From NCBI GenBank assembly GCA_000149225.2, contig CM000692.1, positions 620,001-684,000 on the forward strand: a stretch of DNA of 64,000 nt, in the 5' to 3' direction. The stretch's first letter is position 1. Each line of letters starts with the position of its first letter. Both the position numbers and the translations under genes were made by a program. A model generated the notes under the pieces. That model ran no database searches. It had not been told where the DNA came from and saw only the letters and a program-made list of their open reading frames with translations. Origin of the DNA: Lachancea kluyveri NRRL Y-12651. Taxonomy: Eukaryota > Ascomycota > Saccharomycetes > Saccharomycetales > Saccharomycetaceae. Below, piece after piece: positions 16,693 to 24,546 of this stretch.

Positions 16693-17601
16693 TCAACCGG
16701 TAGTTGGCAGGCCAATGTAGGCTTTGAAGGAGTCGTAGATCAACCATTGGAAACTTGTCAAAGTACCAATCATAAATATTCTTACCGGCAAACCATTCCA
16801 CAACCCTCCAAACCCAATACGTGAGTAAATTCTCTTGGAAGCCTCGACCATAGACTCACCTTGTTTTCTATCAGCATTGACTTTGGAAACCATCACGTCG
16901 GCAGGATGCGATACAACTGCACACAAGATACCAGCCAAGTAACCACCGACAAAGCTGACACCGATTTGTTGCGAGGGACTCATTTCTTGCTTGGAGCGAG
17001 GCAATTTTGCATAGATCATCTCTACGATACGTTCGAACGAAGTGAACTTACACATGGTGTATGGGATCTGCCTACACCACAACGGAGTGATACCTTTGTA
17101 AAGACCCGACAGGCCCTCTGCAGCGGTAATCTTGGACCAACCTTCGAGGAAATTTTTACAAAACGGAGGAATCGTGGTTTGTTGCTTAACCTTGATGGCC
17201 TCCCAGGGACACAAGAGAATATCTGCAAGGAACTCAGCCGATGCAGAAGCGCATAGATAAACAGCGGTCCTGTGGCGGTGGGCTGTTTCTGGAGAGAGTA
17301 AATTCGAGTAGGTTTGCTTAAAATATTCGTATCCACCGTATTTACAGGCTCCTTGCAAAGAGTAGCCGATAAAAGTGGCACCGACACCGGTGAACACCTT
17401 TGACAGACCTTCTGAACGGACGATTGTTTTCCATCCGTCAAGGTTAGAACGATAGAGTTGCGGATTAACCTGGAGACGGCATTTAACAAGGTCCAAGGGC
17501 GTTACTGAGGAATGGGTTGGACCGCAAGCGACTACACCGCCCAAGGTACAGGCAGCGTAGTACTCTGGAGAGAACAAAGGTATTGGTTGTTTAGTAGACA
17601 T
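16693..17601 (-). CDS. PIC2: Mitochondrial copper and phosphate carrier Pic2
   Basis: A 302-residue mitochondrial carrier orthologous to Pic2 (YER053C, 300 residues), which carries phosphate and copper across the inner membrane. Three tandem repeats of about 100 residues each contain the carrier signature: [22 protein letters not shown] and [12 protein letters not shown]. The phosphate-carrier features [22 protein letters not shown] (in two parts) and [18 protein letters not shown] are clear. The absence of a presequence is normal for Pic2. A GAA microsatellite sits just upstream of the start. Confidence 0.95.
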   Translation of the reverse strand: MSTKQPIPLFSPEYYAACTLGGVVACGPTHSSVTPLDLVKCRLQVNPQLYRSNLDGWKTIVRSEGLSKVFTGVGATFIGYSLQGACKYGGYEYFKQTYSNLLSPETAHRHRTAVYLCASASAEFLADILLCPWEAIKVKQQTTIPPFCKNFLEGWSKITAAEGLSGLYKGITPLWCRQIPYTMCKFTSFERIVEMIYAKLPRSKQEMSPSQQIGVSFVGGYLAGILCAVVSHPADVMVSKVNADRKQGESMVEASKRIYSRIGFGGLWNGLPVRIFMIGTLTSFQWLIYDSFKAYIGLPTTG

Positions 17602-18203
17602 AGGGGAAGGTATGATGAATACGCTATAAGAGATGCGAAGAGAGAGAGAGCAACAAGAAGAAGAAGAAGAAGAAGAAGAAGATAGTGTCGAGACGATTGT
17701 AGCTGTTACGCTTTGCTTAAATACCTCATTTTAAGGGTTTCGACTCACTGGACAGCAACCGTGACAGAAGATCAAGATTTGCTAGAAAATTGGTAATTGC
17801 CGCAAAGGCTTACGGAAGATACGCGGAGAAGTAATGCGTCTACATCTTTTTTCGCATCAATACGGGTGTTAGGGTAAATCGCAGTTTCCTCGAAAACTTC
17901 GATGCCCTTACGTGCCGAGTTTTGCTATTTGCACACTCGACGGCGCTAGTATTAGCCAAAAAAATAAATGAATAAATAAATAGTGTAATCATGTATTACT
18001 GTTATTATATAGAGGAATACGTTGCAAGGTTGAAAACTCACAGACGTTATAGTACACAGAGTACAGTGCACAGCATGGCATAGCATAGCATAAGTATCGT
18101 TATCATTATTGTTATTAGTATGTTGAAGATTAGTTTTATTTGTGGTATTGGAATGTTTAATATTCTCACTGCGGAGTGATGTTGCTACTGTTTAGCCTCT
18201 CAA
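17602..18203. other. PIC2 upstream region with microsatellites
   Basis: 602 bp without a gene other than the PIC2 promoter. It contains (GAA)n at about 17655-17680 on the plus strand, an AATA/AAAT-rich tract near 17960-17985 and a run of GCATA-like units near 18074-18092. These are simple repeats. Confidence 0.6.
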
Positions 18204-18317
18204 TCACTGCAAGCGAGGGACCTGAGCTTTGAACCTGTTCATCGTTGTCTTGTGTGTTCCGAAGTAACAAACAAACATTACGCAAAGTATTGACAAAAAC
18301 AAATGGAAATCTTGCAT
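18204..18317 (-). CDS. 37-residue membrane micropeptide (YER053C-A-like)
   Basis: A 37-codon frame starting MQDFHLFLSILCVMFVCYFG and ending NRFKAQVPRLQ. It has one hydrophobic segment (about residues 4-19) and a short basic C-terminal tail, as in a small membrane protein. It matches the S. cerevisiae micropeptide gene YER053C-A in length (37), strand, position (between PIC2 and GIP2) and, from memory, in residue pattern (MQD...FLSI...FYFG...MNR...VP.LQ). Function is unknown. The frame stays open upstream to 18428 with no ATG outside this one, so the upstream part is probably not translated. Confidence 0.75.
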   Translation of the reverse strand: MQDFHLFLSILCVMFVCYFGTHKTTMNRFKAQVPRLQ

Positions 18318-18797
18318 GATGATGTGATGTGTAGAGAAAGGCTGGCTAAGAGAGCTGTTGAAGAAAGAAAGAAAGAAAAAAAGGCTTTTTCTTGTATCAA
18401 TGGAAAGATAAATTAACCAAGTACACATTTACACTCACTTACACACATACATATATATATATTTTTATATACATAAATATCTGGGTGTTTGTAATCAGAT
18501 TGCGAGACGCACATTTGCTCATGGCATAATACTGGGTAGCCGAGCGAATTATGCTTGCGCAATATTTCTGGCGGCAAGATGTATTACCAGACTTTGCCCC
18601 GAAAAAAAGTTCGAGCCGCTCCCCTAAAAGAAGAAGAAGAAGAAAAGAGGCAATTTGAAAAGGCATAATTATTTACGTCTAAAGTGATGACTGATGTTAC
18701 ACTGAAATCGAGCCACGACTCTTTTTTTTTCTTTTTCTTTCTTTTTCTTTCTTTTCCGTGTTCTGTGATTTTGTCGCTTCTTCTTTTTTTTTAAGGG
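18318..18797. other. Spacer between micropeptide gene and GIP2/PIG2 homologue
   Basis: 480 bp containing the micropeptide upstream region and the 3' flank of the GIP2/PIG2 gene. It has AT dinucleotide stretches near 18450-18480, a GAA-type repeat near 18629-18643 and a pyrimidine-rich tract (CTTT units) near 18720-18755. No gene seen. Confidence 0.5.
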
Positions 18798-19997
18798 TCA
18801 TGAAAACGGATCGTGGAAATTGACCGGTCTGGTATCGTCACCAATAACGACAGCCACTATGTAATTTTTGCCGTTGTTGTTGTCCCAGTGCTCTTCCCTG
18901 TAGTTCCCGTCGCGTGTGGTGTATCGAATGCAAAACTGCACTTCTCTTCCTCCTTCCTTGTCAGGGTCCGTGGTAGCTAGCGTGGCTTCGGCGCTGTCGA
19001 CTGGCACGTCTACTACAAACTTGAACATGTCCATATTCATTCCAGGTAGCACGATGTCCCCACTGCTGAACCACACACACTGCACATCGTGTGTGGTGTT
19101 CCACTGGTCCCATGTGTATCTCACTATGACCTGTTTATCGTAACAGATGTTTTTCACCAGTACTTTGCCCACAACGTAGTTACCGTCTCCGAGCAAGCTC
19201 AGGTCTTGTAAAAACACCTGTTTGCCATGCGCTATGTTTAAGAAGATGTTCAGCTTCAAGCTGGTCGGGTTCTTGTTGCTCAAGATGGGGAAATTCTTGT
19301 TGTACAATCCAGGTACGGGCGGCATCGATGATCCCGATGCTGTCGTCGCCGGCGACGGCCCGCTCCCGTTCATCATCATCATATGCTTTTTGCTCCTGCG
19401 CAGTGGTCGCTTTGTTTCTTCAGGCGTGGAATTGGACAGCCAGCTGTTCATGAATGACAGCTGTTTTGGCGTAAAGCTCAGTTGATCCTCTTCCACCTCT
19501 CGTTGTGCCACCTCGACGGGTCTCTCGTCTTTTTGGAAATATTTCACGCTGACGACATCACGTTGGTCGAAATGGACACTCTTGCTTCTTTTAGGCGGCT
19601 CCATGATTATGATCTCTGTTCTGGGCTCTCTACCTGTAGGCGTTGCCGGCAACGATTTGGACCGATGGTGCTGTTTCAAACTGCTCTTTACCAGCTCCCC
19701 TGATTTCTTGCGTATGGGCTTTGGAGGATAGTACTCATCCACGTCGGGGAAGTACGAGTTCAAAGACCCTATACTTCCACGGTGCAACGTTCCGTCCCCG
19801 TAATATTCCCTGGAATCTGTTGGCGCCACATTCTCATAGTCCGGTGGCGGCCCGCGGTTCAAGTTGGTGTTTCTTTGTAACGAGTCTTCCGCATAAAGGG
19901 TCTTCAGTTGTGTGACACGTTGAGGCTTGTGTAGAAAGTCCAAGGACCGAGGTTTATTTTCACCAGAATAGTTGTTTGTAAGCTTTTTGATGTACAT
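18798..19997 (-). CDS. Protein phosphatase 1 glycogen-targeting subunit (GIP2/PIG2 ancestor)
   Basis: A 399-residue single-copy homologue of the S. cerevisiae duplicates Gip2 (YER054C) and Pig2 (YIL045W), regulatory subunits that direct Glc7 phosphatase to glycogen. The N-terminus MYIKK with FLHKPQRVTQ resembles Gip2. KKSGELVKSSLK and RSKSVHFDQ (RVxF-type Glc7 docking region, about residue 135) are shared. The C-terminal CBM21 carbohydrate-binding domain (about 225-395) runs from GLYNKNFPILSNKNPTSLKL through VIVRYTWDQWNTTHD to EEHWDNNNGKNY. It is shorter than either yeast paralogue (about 540 residues), mainly in linkers. Confidence 0.93.
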   Translation of the reverse strand: MYIKKLTNNYSGENKPRSLDFLHKPQRVTQLKTLYAEDSLQRNTNLNRGPPPDYENVAPTDSREYYGDGTLHRGSIGSLNSYFPDVDEYYPPKPIRKKSGELVKSSLKQHHRSKSLPATPTGREPRTEIIIMEPPKRSKSVHFDQRDVVSVKYFQKDERPVEVAQREVEEDQLSFTPKQLSFMNSWLSNSTPEETKRPLRRSKKHMMMMNGSGPSPATTASGSSMPPVPGLYNKNFPILSNKNPTSLKLNIFLNIAHGKQVFLQDLSLLGDGNYVVGKVLVKNICYDKQVIVRYTWDQWNTTHDVQCVWFSSGDIVLPGMNMDMFKFVVDVPVDSAEATLATTDPDKEGGREVQFCIRYTTRDGNYREEHWDNNNGKNYIVAVVIGDDTRPVNFHDPFS

Positions 19998-20435
19998 CGC
20001 TCTTTATCTCTACGAGGATTAGGAAAAGCAAACCAAAACCAAAATGAACCCTATATCTACCGCCTCTCAGGGATGAAATTCCAGTGCAAGTTAATCTTAC
20101 CTTATTGAGCACTCAGAACTGCGTATTTCCCTGGTTACGGCTGATCACGTAAACCGTTTATTCTGAAAAAGAAAAAAATTATACAGTTGCTGCCCCTTAT
20201 ATATTTATACCTATGCAGGTTGTGAGTGTATGTGTGTGTATGTATATATACAGACTACCTCCACCCATCAACAAAGAAAAAAAAAAAAAAAAAAAAAAAA
20301 AAGAGGTCCTCACGCCCTTTGTCTCTTCAAGAGCGGCAAAGCTCAGCTGATTATGTATTTTCCGTGTTCCGTGAGTACAACCGGGTGCCGGAACGTTAGG
20401 TTTCCAGAATAAAGCGAATCATGGAATCCAATCTC
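19998..20435. other. Spacer between GIP2/PIG2 promoter and MET30 3' end
   Basis: 438 bp with the upstream region of the GIP2/PIG2 gene and the 3' flank of MET30. It holds a TG/TA-rich stretch near 20225-20250 and an A run of about 27 at 20274-20302. No gene seen. Confidence 0.5.
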
Positions 20436-22367
20436 TTAATCAAACCGATACAGTTTCACACATCCTAGTTCATCCCCACTCACAAACTCACTATCGCCAA
20501 TGTCTACGCACGCAATTGGTGCCTGATGGCCTGTGAAAGTGTGCATGCACTTCCCGCTCTGTAAATCCCATATCTTCACCGTTCTGTCATGAGCACCACT
20601 GATGACACGGAAATTATCAGCTGCAATGTCCCAGACACCTTCGACGTGTCCAAAATGGGTTCTTACGCATTTTCCGCTACGGACCTCCCACAGCTTGATG
20701 GTATTGTCCAAGGAGCATGACAGAATGTGCGTGGGGTAGGGCAAATTTGGATCCATCGTACCGGTGACATCGTCTACGGCACCTTCGCCGTTGGGCTCCG
20801 GGATTAGCTCTTGTGCCTCCTCTTGTTTGTCGACTACCAGGTTCTCGACGTCCACGATCTTCAATGGGATAACTTTTTGCACTTGGCCCACATGGCCCTT
20901 GAAAACTTTGATGCAAGTGTTGGATCGTATGTCCCACATCCTGATCGTTGTGTCGTCGCTGCCGCTGAAACATGTGAAGCTTTTTGGATGTAATTTGACG
21001 CAGTTCACCCATTCTGAATGTCCGCGTAGTGTGTAGCAAGTCCTGCTTTCTACATGCCATACTTTAACAGTCTTGTCGGCACTCCCGGAGACAATGATTT
21101 TTTTGTATGAGTCGACACTTAGAACACTGTCAGAATGACCACGATACGTTGAGATACAGGCACCAGTTTGGTAGTTCCAAACACGGATGGTCTTATCCAA
21201 AGATCCAGTAATCAACTTTTGGTCGTCAAAGTAAACGCTCTTTACACCGTCGTGGTGGCCCGTCAAACGACGAATAAGCTTTCCTGAGCATAGGTCCCAT
21301 ATTGCAACGGTGGAATCGTAAGAGCCAGTAAACAGGTAGCGGTGGTTGAACTGTAGAGACAAGACACCGTCCATGTGTCCCTTAAACTCCTGGATCACGC
21401 AAGAGCCCTTACGCCAGTTGGACTCGACTTTAAACCGTTCACGATAGATCACCTTCCAGGGACGAGTTTTCCTGCCTCCAGCTCCTACGTTCAAGGGCTG
21501 GTTAGTAACGCTCTTGTTTGCACATCCGTTTGAATCTCCCTCTATGAACCTGGCTCTTTTCATATGCAATAGTGGCAGACCCCATCCACAGTTTCTGCAC
21601 TTCTGGTCGATGTGCTGTTCGCACATGTGGTACCAAACACGATCGTCGTCCGCAAGCGCTTTCCACCTACGGCATACTCTCGCAGCATTGCAAAGGCTTT
21701 GGCAGTCCAAATATCCCAGAATTTTTAAACTCAACTCCTGAGGTAGTGTGCTTATAAAATCGATTTTGATCAGTTTTTGAACTTCTGCGGCAATGTATGA
21801 TAGTTGTGGGAAACAACACGTGGTTAGAATGCCTTCCATTATCAGCTTGCGTAGTTTATCATTAGACTTGTTGAACGTGGATATCGCGTTGTGCACGCTT
21901 TGTTGTTCCGGTAGGCTTAGGTTGGATATCTTGTTGTTAAATTCATTGTAACGCTTCAGATCCTGTTTGTAGCAAGACGTGTGAGTAGATGCTGACTGTA
22001 TATCCGGGTTATGTCTATAACAAAACTTGGTAAAGTTAAACTGCGGAGCTGTTGACACCTTCGGTATTTTAGCTGGTAAACTTTCTTCTATTTCTTGCTC
22101 CGCTGGCCGTTTGCCCTCTTTACAACACTGCTGCAAATCAACTTCTTTACTCATATTTCCTATGCTACCTCTCCTGCTGTGTTGGTGGTTATTAAAGTGG
22201 TAGAATACTTCCTCCTTCTTTGGCTTTTCCTTATTTCTAATACGTAAACTACTTCGGCCTTCTCCCGTGTGTGTGGCTAATCTCCTCTTCCTTGGTCTTT
22301 TTATTAAATAAGTTAACACCGATGTGGTTATGGATGTCTGGATGCAAAAACCTGGTAATTGCCTCAT
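20436..22367 (-). CDS. MET30: F-box/WD40 subunit of the SCF-Met30 ubiquitin ligase
   Basis: A 643-residue orthologue of Met30 (YIL046W), the substrate receptor of the SCF ligase that restrains Met4 and the cell cycle in response to methionine and cadmium. The F-box (about residues 200-245) reads LPQELSLKILGYLDCQSLCNAARVC. Seven or eight WD40 repeats (about 330-643) follow, with GH...W/D spacing such as GHMDGVLSLQFN and GHSEWVNCVKLHP. The first ATG is at 22367. A second in-frame ATG at 22154 (MSKEVDLQQCC) would drop 71 residues that look poorly conserved, so the start is uncertain. A three-codon upstream frame ends on the first ATG, and a Cbf1-type site lies 120 bp upstream. Confidence 0.95.
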   Translation of the reverse strand: MRQLPGFCIQTSITTSVLTYLIKRPRKRRLATHTGEGRSSLRIRNKEKPKKEEVFYHFNNHQHSRRGSIGNMSKEVDLQQCCKEGKRPAEQEIEESLPAKIPKVSTAPQFNFTKFCYRHNPDIQSASTHTSCYKQDLKRYNEFNNKISNLSLPEQQSVHNAISTFNKSNDKLRKLIMEGILTTCCFPQLSYIAAEVQKLIKIDFISTLPQELSLKILGYLDCQSLCNAARVCRRWKALADDDRVWYHMCEQHIDQKCRNCGWGLPLLHMKRARFIEGDSNGCANKSVTNQPLNVGAGGRKTRPWKVIYRERFKVESNWRKGSCVIQEFKGHMDGVLSLQFNHRYLFTGSYDSTVAIWDLCSGKLIRRLTGHHDGVKSVYFDDQKLITGSLDKTIRVWNYQTGACISTYRGHSDSVLSVDSYKKIIVSGSADKTVKVWHVESRTCYTLRGHSEWVNCVKLHPKSFTCFSGSDDTTIRMWDIRSNTCIKVFKGHVGQVQKVIPLKIVDVENLVVDKQEEAQELIPEPNGEGAVDDVTGTMDPNLPYPTHILSCSLDNTIKLWEVRSGKCVRTHFGHVEGVWDIAADNFRVISGAHDRTVKIWDLQSGKCMHTFTGHQAPIACVDIGDSEFVSGDELGCVKLYRFD

Positions 22368-22375
22368 AGTCCCAT
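22364..22375 (-). promoter_or_regulatory. Three-codon uORF overlapping the MET30 start codon
   Basis: On the minus strand an ATG at 22375 opens the frame Met-Gly-Leu-stop. Its TGA shares two bases with the MET30 ATG (ATGA overlap). Whether the mRNA leader includes it is unknown. Confidence 0.5.
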
Positions 22376-22994
22376 ATTATGAATTTCAAAGCCGCTCTTT
22401 TTTGCTGAATGCCTCATATCGATGGGAGTAATGCCATAATTATGGCTTTTATCAATTTCGTAGGCCCATCTTTGCCATAGCAATCTCACGTGATCAAAAG
22501 AGTTATGTGGCGCCTTGCGCATTGTATATCATGTAAGACGATGGCATGAACCAGACAAGAATCTATCATAAAGTTAATACAAGTTATGGTGGTGGCAGAT
22601 ATTACTAATGTCAATTTGAGTGTTTTCTTAGAAATGTGGCTATAAGCAGGTAAGTTGTGCATGACTTTATACTGTGGTGTGCCGGACGCCTTGCCTCGTG
22701 ACAGCCGTGCAGTCCAACGTTGAAATACGAGAGGAAGTTCCTATCAAGCGGACGCCGAACACGATAACAAACAACAACCTTCACGGTAGAATGCCGATAC
22801 GGATGGCAGTGCAAAACAAACCTACCGAAGCCGAATCCCTGCCTACTGTTAACTCAAAATAACTTGCTTCTTTCTCCTTCAACTGCTTAACTAGAACCAG
22901 TGAACTTTTTTTTTTTTTTTTTTGATAAATTAGATACTTACAAATACATCTACATATAATATCGCAGTCTATAAGTGGTTTCAGAATTAATGGC
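22368..22994. other. MET30-HIS1 spacer
   Basis: 627 bp with the MET30 promoter and the HIS1 3' end. A plus-strand frame at 22674-22862 (about 62 codons without its own ATG) is preceded by TACTAAT...TTTTCTTAG and GTAAGT. The arrangement is suggestive of splice signals, but no coherent gene could be assembled. I do not call a gene. Confidence 0.4.
22486..22493. promoter_or_regulatory. TCACGTGA Cbf1-type site upstream of MET30
   Basis: A perfect palindrome TCACGTGA about 120 bp upstream of the first MET30 ATG. Cbf1 with Met4 binds RTCACRTG in sulfur genes, and MET30 transcription is Met4-dependent in S. cerevisiae, so a feedback loop is likely here too. Confidence 0.6.
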
Positions 22995-23989
22995 TTAGAC
23001 ACGGCAGTTGGAGATCTCAAAAACCATAATGTCGGAAGCACCCAATTTCTTCAAGTCATCCATGGTGTCACCCTTTTTGCTCCTTTCGATCATGCTAGAA
23101 ACAGCAACCCAACCTTCGTCATCGATTTGAGAGATCGTTGGTGCTCTTCTGCCTGGAGTGATCTTCAATAGCTGTGGCAATTGGCTCTTTGGAGCATTGT
23201 AGTTACAGTACACATATCTTTGAGCAGTCATAACACCTTGCACTCTGCTCTTGATGGTCTCGATCAGTTCGGGATCACTCTTTGGGTTCTTGCTTTCGAT
23301 TAAGTGAGCGCTGGTTTCCAACACAGTAGCAATGTCGATCAAACCTGCAGCACGCATAGTCTCACCACTTTCGACCAAATCGACAATAGCGTCAGCAACA
23401 CCCAAAGCACAGGAGGCTTCCACTGAACCACCAACATATTTTATTTTGGTAGTCATTTTTTCCACGGTGGTACCTTCCAACTTGGCAAAATACTTCTTGG
23501 ACAAGTTGGTAAAACTGGAAACAATAGTCTTACCAATCAACTGTTCCGGTTTGGTGTACTCACCACTATCGGGCACCTGAACTTGAAGTTTACAGTTACC
23601 AAAACACAAGTCTATAGGAAAGTTGACATCGGATTCACTTTCCTGGACCTGGTCGACACCAGTGATACCCAAGTCACACTTACCTTCGCCAACGAAAGTT
23701 GGAATGTCTGCTGCCGGCAAGAAAATTAGTGCGATCGGCATGTTGGTGGATAAGGCAATATCTAATCTTTGAGATCTGTGGAATTTAATGTCGGAACCCT
23801 TTAAGATGGAAACAGACTTTTCATAAAGACGACCCTCTAAAAGTTGATGATGGTTAGTACTGTGAATAAAGATGCAAATGAGAAGAGCTTCGAGCGTACG
23901 GCTCACCGAAAAAACGAGAAGATGAGAGAAGACATACTCTTTGGAATGGCAAACAACAATCTATCCGTCAAGTGATTAACTAAATCCAT
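22995..23989 (-). CDS. HIS1: ATP phosphoribosyltransferase His1, spliced (two exons)
   Basis: First enzyme of histidine synthesis: ATP plus PRPP to phosphoribosyl-ATP. Exon 1 is 23989-23938 (17 codons plus one base, encoding MDLVNHLTDRLLFAIPK). The intron is 23937-23837 (101 nt) and exon 2 is 23836-22995. The donor is GTATGT, the branch site is a perfect TACTAAC at 23859-23853, and the acceptor is TTTTAG 17 nt beyond the branch A. Splicing restores ...AIPKKGRLY exactly as in S. cerevisiae His1 and gives 297 residues, the same length. Conserved blocks are HRSQRLDIALS, FVGEGKCDLGITGVDQV and the regulatory C-terminus ending FEISNCRV. Without splicing translation stops after 29 residues. S. cerevisiae HIS1 has no intron. 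A Gcn4-type site lies upstream. Confidence 0.96.
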
Positions 23990-24546
23990 TTTGTAAAGTA
24001 CGTTTGCTTTTATTTAGCTTTGATTTACTCCTGTGCTGAAAACAGAAGACTAACTAGCCCGAGGAACCATCACATATAAATCGGTCGAGAATTTGACTCA
24101 TCAAAATTTTTCACTTTTCATAGCGCAGCAAGAGAGTCGGTGAAAATAGCAAGTGGAAAACCCGGTGGGAATAAGCCAGTCTGTGATCACGTGTTGTCTC
24201 TTTCCTATCACAATGCATAGAAGTCTGGATTCCAGTGGTTTCTGAATAAACCACATACGATGCGCGAATATGTAATTCAACTTTCATCGCCTTTGCTGCC
24301 GGCATTTTGGCACTTTCCTTTTCAAACCGTTGTTTTGCTACTTTGCATCACATGATTGAACTCATACCCATATCGGTGTACGACAAATCTGGCAACCACG
24401 TGGAAATTCGCAAAGTCTCGCGAGTTGGCCCCGATGAGATCACAAGTTGGCTTTATCATTTCCACAGCACTCAGTAATTTGTTTGAACAGTGGACCGTAA
24501 GGCTAGTCAACTTTAACATCCCGCGTCTCTGAGAATACTGCTGCCA
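23990..24546. promoter_or_regulatory. HIS1-SYG1 divergent promoter with Gcn4 site
   Basis: 557 bp between divergent starts. TGACTCAT lies at 24094-24101, 105 bp upstream of the HIS1 start, and a CACGTG core lies near 24188. Gcn4 control of HIS1 is well established in S. cerevisiae. No gene seen. Confidence 0.65.

Noticed and set aside
22674-22862. Small gene on the plus strand in the MET30-HIS1 spacer
   Set aside because: It has no ATG of its own and no assembled exon structure; kept only as a weak observation.
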